64,000 nt of DNA from positions 48,951,166 through 49,015,165 of the forward strand of contig NC_012873.2 of the NCBI RefSeq assembly GCF_000003195.3, written 5' to 3'. Position 1 is the stretch's first letter. Each line of letters begins with the position of its first letter. A program made the position numbers and the translations under genes. Of this stretch, positions 10,116 to 21,029 are shown piece by piece. The DNA comes from Sorghum bicolor (Eukaryota > Streptophyta > Magnoliopsida > Poales > Poaceae). The notes below the pieces were generated by a model, which saw only the letters and a program-made list of their open reading frames with translations, searched no databases and was not told the DNA's origin.

Positions 10116-11320
10116 TGTTGACGGTCCTTAATGCTCACATTTAACCGTCAACTAATCATGTAAAAGGATCCAAATGCAACCGACACCTAGACTTAGGGTT
10201 TTATCTAACAGAATTCCACGAGTTTTGGTGTTTGTCTATTTCTGTAGGGGGTTATCAAGAAATATGGAGGAAAGGCCCACACGTCGGGTTTACATAGAGA
10301 TATTAACTTGTGCGCCAATTTTCTATCATCTAGAAGACTCCAGAAGCCACGGGAACGAACGGGAGGCCGAGCGGGCCTGGGGCAGGGCGCCCGCCCTCCC
10401 CCCTTAGGCGCCCGCGCTACCCTGGTGATCAATCAGGGCAAGTCTCACGGATCGTGCTCCACCGACCTAAAGGATTAAGGAAAACCGTGCGATTAAGGTC
10501 GGTTTGATCCGACGGCCCACGTTCATTTGGAAGGGCTATATAAGCAGGCCCCCTAGCCCCTGGAGAACATATCTCTTCTATAGAATCAAAGCTAGGGTTT
10601 CAATTATTCATCCAAGTAGAGAGGATCCCTCTAGTTCGTCTAGTTCTAGTTCTAGTTGTAATCTAGAAAATAGGGAGAGAGAAGAGGAGAGCGGAGGAGG
10701 AGCCGGATCTATCGGATCTTCCTCAACATTGTACTTTTGCAGCAACTGGTTCGTTCTTCATCGTTCTCCAAGTTCTTCAATTCATAATTCCTGAGTTCTT
10801 TAATTACCTTTATTTACATTCAAGTTATTTATTGGATTCCCGCTTGCATCAAGTGCTCTAGTCTTTGCAACGCTAGAGTAGTAATTAATAGATTAGACGT
10901 GGTGTTTAGTCTTGCAATTACCTTGAATTGCACCCAATCCTACGGATTGTTGTGGTAACCCTAGGGTAGTGACAGCCCTAACGGTCGACGTATTCCACCT
11001 TGTTCAGATCGGTATTTGTAGGACCGTAGTCAGAGCTTCCTAGCCCCCTTCTCATCTCTTTCTGTGGTTAGTGTTCTGATGTCCCAAAATAAATAATCTT
11101 TGAAGTAATTCTTGATTCTTAGATCAACTAGAGAACTCTCAGGAAACTTCCTCTCTTCCCACCAAAAATAATTATATAGTTATCATTGGGCGATCTTGAA
11201 TCTTAATTAGTACACTCACGTTCCCAGTGGAAAATCGATACTCTAGAATACTCCCGGGTGAAAGCTACATCGGTATCCGTGCGCTTGTGGATTTTTCTGT
11301 TTGCGTTTAAAATACCCATC
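10116..11320 (+). mobile_element. 3' LTR of the Athila/Tat-like Gypsy element (LTR A)
   Basis: It starts TGTTGACGGTCC directly after the polypurine tract. It shares with the LTR at 12593-13818 the phrases aaccgtcaacta, gaattccacgagttttggt, ggtttgatccga and ggctatataagca (TATA box about 10537-10544). It also shares the late phrase gggtgaa...tatccgtgcgcttg. A length of about 1.2 kb matches its relative. The right end is uncertain within some tens of bases because a copia-like LTR follows. A long open frame at 10504-10794 lies in the LTR leader and is not a gene. Confidence 0.65.
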
Positions 11321-12424
11321 ATAGTGCCACACAGTTGTGTGGTTGCCCATCATGTCAATCCCTCTTGTGTTGTTCATCCTTGTGCTCCGGATGTAGCACC
11401 TTTGAGGTATCCCACATGTATGAGAAGAAGCATCGTGGCTGTAGACTGCTAGGTCTGTGAGGAGCAACAGGCATGGGCATGGGTGAGCGGTGACGGCTAC
11501 CAAATGGCATGAGTTAACCTTGGCCACCCCACCCTCTCTTTTATAGGCGTCCCCTAATCAGCCCCGAGTTGGAGGCCCAATTAGATAACCCTAAGCCTTG
11601 TCTAATTCAGGTCCAACCCTAATTAGGCTTCCAGCCCCTTAATCGTGCGACCCTATGGGTTCACATACATATAGACATGAGCCGAGTACTCCTACTCACA
11701 CAATAATTGACAACAGTCTCTAGCAAGGCGTGACAACTCCTATACTCATGCAAAGATCATATCAGACAAACTATTACAAACACATACATGTTATTCTCTT
11801 GCCACATGATATTTGGTCCAACTCGTGGGTTAACACTTAATCCAAGCATGGCCATGCATTTGTTGATCCAATCACTTGTGTGATCCAGTGATATCTCTAT
11901 CACATAGAGAGGGGGCAAGTTCCATTTTGATTATCTGTCTCACAACATGTTTCTCGACAAACCCGAAGACCACCTTTATAACTACCCTGTTACGGAGTAG
12001 TGTTTAATAGTCCCTAAGTAGGTTGTTTCACATCTTGAGGACATACGACAATCTCAGGTCTAAGGACATAACATACATGATGCATAAAGAGATAATAAGA
12101 ACATCTCACGTTGGGTTAGTCCAGCCCCATGTCATACATGTGTCCACATTATTAGTTTAACATCTCTATGTCTATGACTTGTGAAACATAGTCATCAACT
12201 AATACATGTGCTAATCAAATATTCATGTATGTCCTCACACAAACTCTGATCATGGACAACTTTAGAATAACCATACAAGTAAAAGAGTTTCACAAATAAT
12301 TCACATAATTGTCAATCGATAAAAGTTTGTCTATAATAGATATTTATTGAACTCATAATTTATGTCATGGATACAAACATAATATCTTCATCTCTATGAT
12401 TACCTCTAGGGCATATTCCCAACA
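11321..12424 (-). mobile_element. Copia-like LTR, minus strand
   Basis: The right edge, read on the minus strand, begins TGTTGGGAATATGCCCTAGAGG at 12424, the hallmark start of a widespread grass Ty1-copia LTR family. The AT-rich body that follows fits an LTR of this family. No internal domain or primer-binding site adjoins it, so it looks like a solo or truncated LTR. The left boundary could not be fixed and no target duplication was found. Confidence 0.6.
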
Positions 12425-12592
12425 CGACTGACCCCACATGCCAGGCCGACCAGCGTGGTCCCCCTTCTAAATGCCCCCTTTGCATGGCAGCCTCCAACCG
12501 ACCACTATGACACATCTTGACCACTATTTCATGTCAGTTTGATCCGAGGGCTGCAGTTCAGCTCACCGGGCTATATAAGCAGAGGCATACCC
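12425..12592 (+). mobile_element. Fragment of a related Gypsy LTR promoter region
   Basis: It contains gtttgatccgagggctgcag and gggctatataagcagaggc, matching the promoter segment of LTRs A and B. It is cut off by the start of LTR B. Confidence 0.5.
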
Positions 12593-13818
12593 TATTGACG
12601 GTAGATAACTCCTAATTTTAACCGTCAACTAAACATGAAAATAGATCTGTTTGCAAGAACCTAGTAGATATAGGGTTATCACTAATAGAATTCCACGAGT
12701 TTTGGTGAATGTCTATAGGATGTCAATTGAAAATAACCAAAAATGGTCCACATGTCTGATTTACATAGAGAGAATACCGTGAACAACAACTCAAGAACAA
12801 TCTAGAAGACTTGAGGAGGCGACCCTACAAAGCTGGGCCCACCTATCAGCTAGCCAGGGGCACCTGCCCATAGGGCAGGGGCGGCTGTGCATCCCCTTTA
12901 GCCAATCAGGCTCTGCCTCACGAATCCTGCGTCCACCGACTTTGAGGAGTAATCTTGACCACCTATTTAGGTTGGTTTGATCCGAGGGTTGTGGTGCATT
13001 CTAGAGGGCTATATAAGCAAGGCCCCTTGCCCCTAGATCAGTGCTAATTCAGAAACCCTAATTCATATTTTTCACAGAGAATTAGCTAGAGAGGGGTCCC
13101 TCGAATGGATCTGTCTCTTTAGATTTTTTAGCAAAAAGGGAGATTGAGAGAGTATAGGGTGGAGATAGAAGTGGAGGAAGCCCGGCCTATCGGTGTCTCC
13201 TCTCCAATTGTATATGTGGGATCAAGTCTTCTAACCCGAGGCTTGGTTCTAGGATCATTCGGCATTTCAACTTCTAATACTAGTAAGTTTATTGTTCTTA
13301 TTATTCTTTGATTTATAGGTTTACTTTATTCACTTCACATAGGGAATAGAGTAATTATTCATAGCATAAGCGTGGTGCTTGGGCTAGGAATACTCATAGA
13401 TACTCCCTATCTGGCCAGATTTGTGGTGACAGTGGGGGGAAGTGACAGTCCCCTTGGTGTCTCCATAATCCACGTTCCGTTATGAGGTAAGATAGGAAAT
13501 AGTGTGCCTAGGTTAAGCATCCTCTGAGGTGTCTCTTTTCCCTAGGTACCCCCTTAGAACAATAACCACACAACTTACCATAGGTTAGAGGAAAACTAAC
13601 GAAGGAATTCTCTCTATATCGCTTAATTCTCACTATATTGTCTTGCAACCCTGGGGTAGTAGTTAAGACCGGGTTAGTCTTTTGCATGTTTTGTCCTTGT
13701 GGATAAATAAATACGATACTCTGGAATTATCTTCTGGGTGAAGTACTCACTGATATCCGTGTGCTTGCAGATTATTTCTCTTAGATTCTTTCATGTGTGT
13801 AACCAATATCAATAAGCA
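12593..13818 (+). mobile_element. 5' LTR of Gypsy element B
   Basis: It begins TATTGACGGTAG (the usual TG appears as TA) and parallels LTR A through aaccgtcaacta, gaattccacgagttttggt, a TATA box at about 13010-13016 (ggctatataagca) and the terminal phrase gatatccgtgtgcttgc. The end is placed at aataagca (13818). Internal coding remnants follow on the plus strand, so this is the 5' LTR. No clear primer-binding site was recognised after it. Confidence 0.65.
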
Positions 13819-14438
13819 TTTCTAGCACTATTCTCGTGGAAAAAATGGTCTGCTTAGATAACCTAAGTCTTGCTCTACCTTGTATTATACTTTTATCTTT
13901 TTATCTTATCTTACTTTTCTTTCATGTGACCTTTTCACTATCGTTATGGATAATTTAAATTCCATTCCTATCATTTAAATTTCTGCACCCACGAAGACTA
14001 GCCTAGTACCACATGAGTCATCAAAACCCATCCAAACATTCAGGTATAGGCTGAGTCTGCGGTTGATTGCATTGGTCCAAAGCCTATTATTTTTAGGAGA
14101 AGGAGATGAAAATCCTTACCTTCACATTAGAGACTTTGAGCAAACATGTGACTGTCTTCGCATTGAAGGCATGTCCATTGAAACTCTCCGTTGGAAGCTA
14201 TTTCCTTTTTCATGAAAGGGAAAAGCTAGACAATGGTACGATAGAGATGTAGGTAAGCAACAAGGAGATTGGGGATCCTTATGTTCCAACTTTTGCTTAT
14301 ATTTCTATCTCATCTCCCAAATCATTGACCTTAGAGTCAAGGTTCTCACTATGAAGCAAGAACCTGGAGAATCATTGGCCTCATCCTAGAATCGTTTTAC
14401 TACATTTTTATAGAGGTCTGAGTAGAGATAGTAGAAAG

Positions 14439-15033
14439 TTGCTCGACACTACTTCAGGAGGATCTTTCTTGCATGTCTCCCCTGAGAAAGCAAGATTAAT
14501 CCTAGATCAAATTCTACCCACTGAATTAGATTATCTCTTAGAAGTAGAGCCAAACCCTCAGTTAGCTGAAACCAAATCTTTGTTAGATCTACCACTTACT
14601 CGAGCTAACACATGTCTTGAGCAAGAAAAGGAAGAAATTTTGTTTCCAGATTTTATACTAGATATAAAACCTGTTTTTTTATTTTGGAAACATTTTGAAT
14701 TATTACTCTATGAAAAAGCCACAGAGAAATCTAAGAGAGTCTTTTAATACCCTTGAGGACATTCCCTTTGGAAGAACCTCAGAAGAATTAATATCTGTTA
14801 CTAGTAATGAATGGTTAGTAGAATCAGAGCTTTCCTCTAAAGTAATCCATTTGGATTCATCTTCTATTCTGATTTGTTGCATAATCAATACAGATCAAAT
14901 AGATGGTCTCTATAATCCAGTTGTGGGGGATAAATATCATGTCTATGTCTCTTGCAGAATATTTATTACAAGACATGACATTAACCCCAACAATGAAATT
15001 CATGAGAAGTCTCTCAGGATATATTATCCCTAG
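14439..15033 (+). pseudogene. Gag remnant of Gypsy element B
   Basis: Two overlapping open stretches (14439-14747 and 14695-15033) are in different frames. The first has SGGSFLHVSPEKARLILDQI, resembling the 'asgG...k.peeA..li..i' motif in gag of Athila/Tat-like elements. The second has no domain I recognise. The reading frame is broken, so no capsid protein would be made. Confidence 0.45.
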
Positions 15034-15239
15034 TTTAGGAATCCTACCTAGTGCATTTAAGCTTTTATATCTTTAACACATGAGACTTCGACCTGTTGAT
15101 AGGACAACATTTTAGACGACTTCTCTATGAAGGACAATGTGGGAAGCTAAACATTTATTTAAGCAAGAAACTCTAGTTCCCACTATCCATTTCACATTCT
15201 TTAAACTCTAGGACTGAACCCTGTCCATAATATGATCCA

Positions 15240-16277
15240 TTGGAGGAATTTAGGGCTGCATCTTTAGACTTTTTAGCCAATCCAGAATTAGAAGATGAAG
15301 CTAGATTCTTCCTAGAAGAAGAAGTTGACCCTTCTAAGGATGAACCTTTAGATGAGTTTGCAGTACCATCTAAACCTCTTATTGAGCTTAAACCTTTACC
15401 ATACGGTCTTAAATATGCTTTTGTAGATGACGATCTAGAGTCTCCTATCATTATAAGTGATAAACTCACTCAGGAGCATACTCTTCGCCTAATGGCTGTC
15501 CTAAAAAACATCACTCAGCATTTGACTACTCACTCCACGACCTCAAAGGAATTAGTCCTACTCTTTGCACCCATCACATTCCCACAGATCCTAATGTTCC
15601 ACCATCTTGAGAACCCCAACATAGACTCAACAATGCGATGAGAGAGGTTGTAAAGAAAGAAGTGTTGAAACTGTTGCATGCGGGCATCATTTATGCTATG
15701 CCACATAGCGAGTGGGTAAGCCCTATACAAGTTGTACCTAAAAAGGGAGGTATGACTGTTGTCCAAAATGAGAGGAATGAGTTAATACCTCAACGAACCA
15801 TCACAGGATGGCGGATGTGCATAGAATATAGAAAGCTTAATAAGTAACCAAAGAAAGATCACTTTCCATTGCCTTTTATTGATGAGATGCTAGAACGGTT
15901 AGCCAACCATTTATTCTTTTGTTTCTTAGATGGATATTTACGGTATCACCAAATCCCTATCCATCTAGATGACCAAAGTAAAACAACCTTTACATGTCCC
16001 TATGGAACCTATGCCTATCGTAGAATGTCTTTTGGGCTATGTAATGCACCAGCTTCTTTTCAAAGATGTATGATGTCTATATTTTCTGATATGATTGAAA
16101 AGATTATGGAAGTTTTCATGGATGATTTTTCTATTTATGGAAAAACATTTGATGATTGTCTAGAAAACATAGATAAGGTTTTGCAAAGGTGTGAAGAAAA
16201 GCACTTAGTCCTTAATTAGGAAAAATATGATTTTATGGTAAGAGAAGGAATAGTGCTAGGACACCTAGTGTCTGAAA
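15240..16277 (+). pseudogene. Reverse transcriptase (first part) of Gypsy element B
   Basis: The first stretch (15240-15641) has the linker typical of the start of Athila/Tat RT (LKPLPYGLKYAF). After a frame change the RT fingers and palm follow from 15638 (HSEWVSPIQVVPKKGG, TGWRMCIEYRKLNK, PYGTYAYRRMSFGLCNAPASFQ). The catalytic motif FMDD lies at 16115-16126, retaining both aspartates of the YxDD box. In-frame stops occur at 15845-15847 and 16217-16219. The frame then runs to LGHLVSE at 16277, where the hAT element interrupts it. The protein is non-functional. Confidence 0.85.
16270..16277. repeat. Target-site duplication GTCTGAAA, left copy
   Basis: The eight bases immediately left of the hAT element are identical to 18774-18781. 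Eight bp is the diagnostic hAT duplication length. Confidence 0.9.
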
Positions 16278-16510
16278 CACTACCAGTCCTATGATTTTGA
16301 GGGCCCTCCAGCGAGGTTATCGTGATGGCCCCTCCAGACTATATATAAATCTTATAATATATATAAGTGCTAATTTTTCTTGCAAAGCGAAAACAAATCC
16401 AGTAATATATTTTAAATTTAATATGTTTCATAATTATCGAGGAACAATATAGACTAAAACTAATATGATTACCTTGAGGAAGAATAGAACTCTATAATAT
16501 CCATTGCTTC

Positions 16511-18104
16511 TCATAAAAAGATACTTCTTCGGGCATTTCTTGATGCAAAATCATCAAGAACGGTATTAAGATCAATGGTGTCCAAGATATCCCTCTCGAT
16601 GGTGCACATAGCCAATCCATTTAACCTTTTTTGTGACATAGTTGATCTCAAATAGTTCTTCAACAACTTTAATTTTGAGAAACTTCTTTTCACTGAAGCT
16701 AAAGTCACAGGTATAGTTAAGAGAATTCGATAGGCAACTGAAACATTTGGATAGCAATCTGCAGCCATAATGATCTCCAAAATCTCAAGTGCTGACATCA
16801 AAGAATCTGGCAAAGTCATTTGCAGCACCTTTAATTCTGAAAAAAAAATCATTGATCTCAACATCGGATGAGTTATCATGAGAAAATGTTTCCACAAAAT
16901 TCTTGCAGCGTAGCCAAGGATCAGCTTCATCCAAAGATTTTAAATTTTCTGAGTTGAACAAGAACCCAAAAATATTATCAATTTTTTTCATCTGCTCAAA
17001 TCTACTAGTCAATGAAGCAATTGCATCATCAATCATAACATTGAAGTACTCTACTCTAAATGAGTCCACAGCAGACCGTTGTATTTCCTCATCTTGGTCA
17101 TCTTGTTCATCAAAATGTTTCTTTCTCTTCCGTTGACATTTTGTAGGAAATATTGGCTCTATATCAAGTTCAGATGCTATGCCTTTTGCTGTATCCATAC
17201 TAGAAGTGAAACCTTCATCTCTATGCTTCTTAAAATATGATATGACACCTTCAATGTGTTTGAGAGTAGCATCTATACTCACAATTGTAGATTGCAACTT
17301 CTCACTCACCTTATTTATAGAGAATAAAATGTCGTGCCAAATAACCAAACCAACTAAAAATTCAAAATTCTCAAGTGCACTCACCAAAGATTGACATTCA
17401 CTAACTGCCATTGGGTCATCAGTTGAAGCCTTCTCTAGTACTATTAAAGCTGATCTTATTTGAGGAGTTTGGAATCTGATAGCTTGAACACTTTTTATTC
17501 GACTTTCCCAACATGTATTAGACCATGACTTAACTGTCAACCCTAGGAAATTATCAACCAAAATCTTCCACCTTTTGGTAGATTTTGCAAACAATGTGTA
17601 TATACGTTGGATAATACCAAAAAAAGAAATAGCTTGCCTGCAAGATTTAACAAATAGTAAGTTTCAAACATTTCCCAAATCATGGCATATTATACGAGAA
17701 CAATGTGTAATAGAAATAATAGTTTACCTGCAAGATTTTCCCATATCACAAAGAGTAAGATTCAAGCTATGACATGCACACGGCATGTATAGTGCTCTTG
17801 GATTAATTTCAAGCATGCGCGTATGAACACCTTGATGTTTTCCCTTCATATTTGAACCATTATCATAGCCTTGTCCTCTCACATCATCGATATTCAAATC
17901 AAGGGAGGCCAATGCATTCTTTAATTCATTAAAAAGACCCAATCCTGGTGTGTCATCTACCTTCAAGAACTCTTGGAAGAACTCTTCTACCCTTGGAACA
18001 TTTCTCGACATATTGACACACCGAATGCTTAGAGTCATTTATACTTCATGGCTCACATCTGGAGTACAATCTAAGATCACAGAAAAATACTTGGCATCTT
18101 TTCT
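16511..18104 (-). pseudogene. hAT transposase remnant (DUF4371 plus hAT dimerisation domain)
   Basis: Reading leftwards, a DUF4371-type catalytic segment begins near 18094 ([44 protein letters not shown]). An intron at about 17641-17726 is suggested by a gtaaac donor and a ttgcag acceptor and restores the frame. The second exon continues (SFFGIIQRIYTLF, TKRWKIL, SNTCWESRIKSVQAIRF). The hAT C-terminal dimerisation domain ends the protein (YRILLTIPVTLASVKRSFSKLKLLKNYLRS). It is broken by a TAA at 18039-18041 and a frameshift in the A9 run at 16840-16848. The N-terminal zinc-finger part is missing upstream of a MITE. Confidence 0.85.
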
Positions 18105-18310
18105 GGGCACTCACAATGCAAGACTCTATCACAGAGTCCAAGACAATTAATTATATATTATTTATAATATTTTGCTAATGTGGCAGTATATTTATTGAAG
18201 AAAGAGAAAGAAAAAATAAGACTCCAAGTCTTATTTAGACTCTAAATCCACATTATTCGAGGTAATAAATAACTTTAGACTCTATGATAGAGTCTACATT
18301 TTGAGTACCC
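18105..18310. mobile_element. MITE nested in the hAT element
   Basis: This 206-bp element has long terminal inverted repeats. The left end is gggcactcacaatgcaagac...; the right end on the other strand is gggtactcaaaatgtagac..., and both continue into actctatca-agagtc. It interrupts the hAT transposase just upstream of the DUF4371 segment. No clear target duplication was found, so the superfamily is left open. Confidence 0.75.
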
Positions 18311-18773
18311 TTAAGTAACATTCTAAAGATTCTAACACCTAAATTAGAAGAAAAACATGACTATATAAGTATCTAGTACTAGAAGTCTGAAATAATTAAT
18401 TTAGATTAAAAAATGATGCAAGGAATAAATTATGTAGGGCCCTTGGCTGTTGCGTGTCTGAGTCCTAATCCGTTGGCCAGTTGGGCCTCGGCTGTTGCGT
18501 GCCTCCGTCTGTTGTCTCCGTCTTCGTGAGTGGCGATTCGATTCTGAGTCCGCAGCGCAGTGGCGAGCGCCGACCGGATCCGTCTGTGATCTGCGTCTGC
18601 GAGTCTATGCCTCCGTGCGTTACTCCCTTCGCATCTTCGTATGATTGGCTTTGCGGCGCTGGCGTACACGATACGTACTAAGGGATGGGGTCTCTGTATA
18701 CATGGGCCTAGGCCCCCTCTTTCCATGGACCCTCGGTCGTCGCATCTCCGACACCTCTACAGGGCCGGCGCTG
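18311..18773 (-). other. 5' part of the hAT element, no gene recognised
   Basis: The GC-rich stretch 18430-18730 carries open frames on both strands without recognisable domains. The missing N-terminal exon of the transposase should lie here but is not recognisable. Confidence 0.4.
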
Positions 18774-18781
18774 GTCTGAAA
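18774..18781. repeat. Target-site duplication GTCTGAAA, right copy
   Basis: Identical to 16270-16277. Confidence 0.9.
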
Positions 18782-19815
18782 GAGGCATTGAGGTAGACAA
18801 AGCTAAAATATAAGTAATTGAACATTTACCTCTACCTATTAACGTAAAAGGAATTAGAAGCTTCCTCGCCATGCTGGTTTTTACCATAGGTTTATAAAAG
18901 GTTTTTCATTCATTGCTAGACCTATTACTCGCTTATTGGCCAAAGATGTTCCTTTTGAATTTGACGATGCATGCTTACGAGCTTTTGAAATTCTTAAGAA
19001 AGCACTCATCTCAGCACCAATCATTTAACCCCCTGATTGGTCTTTACCTTTTGAAATTATGTATGATGTCAGTGATTTTGCTGTGGGGTTAGTATTAGGA
19101 CAAACTAAGGATAAAAAGCATCATATAGTAGCTTATGCTAGCAAAACTCTGACAGGACCTCAACTTAATTATGCTACTACCGAAAAAGAGCTCCTAGCAG
19201 TTGTTTTTGCTATTTATAAGTTTAGATCTTACTTAGTGGGAGATAAAGTAATTGTTTATTCTGATCATGCTACTTTAAAATATTTCTTCACTAAGAAAGT
19301 TGCCAAATCCCATTTGATAAGATGGATTTTATTACTCCAAGAATTTGACTTAAAAATAAAAGATAAAAAAGGAGTAAAGAATTTTTGTTGCCGATCATTT
19401 GTCTAGAATTTGAGAATCCATAGAAACTACCCATTGACGACTCACTACAGGACGACATGCTCTACAGAATCAATAGATCTGACCCCTGATATGCAAATAT
19501 TATTAATTTTATGGTTACAAGTTATGTATCACCAGGAGGCAATAAAAGCAAGCTAGTCTAGGAGAGCCGTTCTCACATATGGGATGAACCATACCTCTTC
19601 TAAGTATGCTCTGATGGTCTACTCAGAAGATGTATGCCAGCTGAAGAAGGAATCAAAATAATTGAGAGGTGTCATTCATCACCATATGGAGGGCATTATG
19701 GGGCATTCCGAACACATGGAAAGATATGGCAGTGTGGATTCTTCTCGTCAACAATGTGTATCATGTTTGGCTCTAGTAGGATAGTAGTTCTTACTACAGA
19801 GGAGAAGTATAGCTA
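18782..19815 (+). pseudogene. RT end, RNase H and integrase start of Gypsy element B
   Basis: This continues the pol gene after the hAT insertion. The RT connection region is frameshifted (18782-19050). An RNase H-type domain is open at 19059-19406 ([55 protein letters not shown]). Its end is frameshifted just before the expected adhlsR box. The integrase zinc-binding segment is present at 19634-19730 (IIERCHSSPYGGHYGAFRT) and then the similarity stops. The integrase core, 3' UTR and 3' LTR were not found in continuity. Confidence 0.8.
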
Positions 19816-20562
19816 ATAATTTTAAGATTTTTAAAAGAAATTCTCCAAATGACTAGACATCAGAAATTAACTTCTCATAATTCATACTATCTCTCTTTTC
19901 ACAACAACTTAAGTGATATGGGGTCCCTATAGTTAAAGTTCCCAATAGCAACAAAAAGTCAAGGAATTATCATGGTGTGAGTGTTCTCAGTATATATGAG
20001 GTGATTTAATTCAAGATATTTCATTCTGAATCGAAACAACGTGATCAAGACAAAGATTTGTAATATAAGGGAATCATTCCTGACCGTGGTGGGTGCCCAA
20101 AGGTGCTGGTCAGCCGCCCTCGACAGGTGGTCCCTCGGGGTCACCTTCGCCGAGCACGGTCTTCGTGTCATATCTTCTCAATTATTTTTATTGTTGCACA
20201 AAAATTCATTTGTTTTGATCGTCGAGTGTCTCCCCCACACTTGAATTCTTATCATAAGTATAAGTTATAGCTTTTATTCTTTATACCTCCAAGTGCCTTC
20301 CCAGTGGTAAAATTATAAATAACGATACCTGGAATTTTTTTGGGTGAAATGCTATAACAGATGTATTTTATCTGTGCGCTTGCAAATAACCTTTATTCAT
20401 TTTCTAGAATGCTATGATCATAAGTACAACCACATCTTTTGTTGTTGTGTTAGGGATGACAACCTAGCTTAACCAATGCTAAGAGATGTCCCAAACATTT
20501 CTAATGCCTTTGCTAAGAAAGGGTTTGACCCTCCTATTTGTAATCGTGTTAGAGAAGTTAAC
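19816..20562 (+). mobile_element. Truncated LTR of a third Gypsy copy (LTR C)
   Basis: The region 20290-20400 has the terminal LTR phrases shared with LTRs A and B: aacgatacctggaa, gggtgaaatgctataacag and tctgtgcgcttgc. The LTR probably ends at gttaaca (about 20562) because a primer-binding site follows. 19816-20280 has no recognised feature and contains the junction with element B. Confidence 0.5.
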
Positions 20563-20571
20563 AAGTTTTTC

Positions 20572-20589
20572 TGGCGCTGTTGCCGGGGA
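20572..20589 (+). promoter_or_regulatory. Primer-binding site, tRNA-Asp type
   Basis: TGGCGCTGTTGCCGGGGA matches, with one change, the tRNA-Asp primer-binding site typical of Athila/Tat-like Gypsy elements. It places LTR C as a 5' LTR. Confidence 0.65.
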
Positions 20590-20670
20590 TAGGTTTCTGC
20601 CTAATCCTAGTAGTGACGCTAAGAAATACCAACATCTCCATACATGCAAGTATGAGTCCTATCCCTAGTA

Positions 20671-20818
20671 CTCCCTCCATTACAAATTATAAGATGTTTT
20701 GGCTTTCCTAGATACCTTGATTTATTATATATATAACCATGGTGTATACATTTAAGTTCATAACAAAAACTATATATCCAGAAAAAACAAAACGTCTTAT
20801 AATTTGGAATGGAGGGAG
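20671..20818. mobile_element. Stowaway MITE
   Basis: This 148-bp element starts CTCCCTCCATTACAAATTATA and ends with the matching inverted repeat (ttataatttggaatggagggag). It is flanked by TA at 20669-20670 and 20819-20820, the Tc1/mariner target duplication. The inner sequence is AT-rich and non-coding. Confidence 0.9.
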
Positions 20819-20820
20819 TA

Positions 20821-21024
20821 GGATTCTACAATCAAATTCTAATAGAACTAGAAATCCTAATGCCACACGTCTCTTTAGACTCAGTTCTAGTAACATTTGA
20901 GTCACCATACAATATTGATGATGTCTATGACTTTGTTTTTGAAGTCTTTTATAAGACAATATAGTATTCAACCTAAGGTTCACCCAAGAATGGCCAAAAT
21001 AAAAATAACTCCTAATGCTATTAT
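20821..21024. other. Short spacer, nothing recognised
   Basis: No gene, repeat or terminal structure was recognised between the Stowaway MITE and the solo LTR. Confidence 0.4.
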
Positions 21025-21029
21025 ATAAG

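Larger units (their letters stand above)
16278..18773 (-). mobile_element. hAT transposon (DUF4371/ZMYM1-like) inserted in Gypsy RT
   Basis: The element is 2,496 bp, flanked by exact 8-bp duplications GTCTGAAA. Its left end reads CACTACCAGTCCT; the right end on the other strand reads CAGCGCCGGCCCT. These match at 8 of 13 positions, and four of the five differences are C/T or G/A changes, as expected from decay of a methylated CpG-rich inverted repeat. It encodes a hAT transposase remnant on the minus strand. The host RT reading frame resumes precisely after the right duplication (ERGIEVDKAK). Confidence 0.9.
13819..19815 (+). mobile_element. Internal region of Gypsy element B (gag-pol remnants)
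   Basis: Gag-like sequence lies at about 14040-14747 (SGGSFLHVSPEKARLILDQI). Pol covers 15240-16277 and resumes at 18782-19815, with a hAT element inserted between. The integrase stops after the zinc-binding part near 19760 and the 3' half is missing. Stops and frameshifts are scattered through it. 13819-14040 and 14748-15239 show only broken gag-pol frames. Confidence 0.75.

Noticed and set aside
10504..10794. 96-codon open frame with a serine run
   Set aside because: It lies in the leader of LTR A just after its TATA box; the serine run comes from a tct/tag microsatellite.
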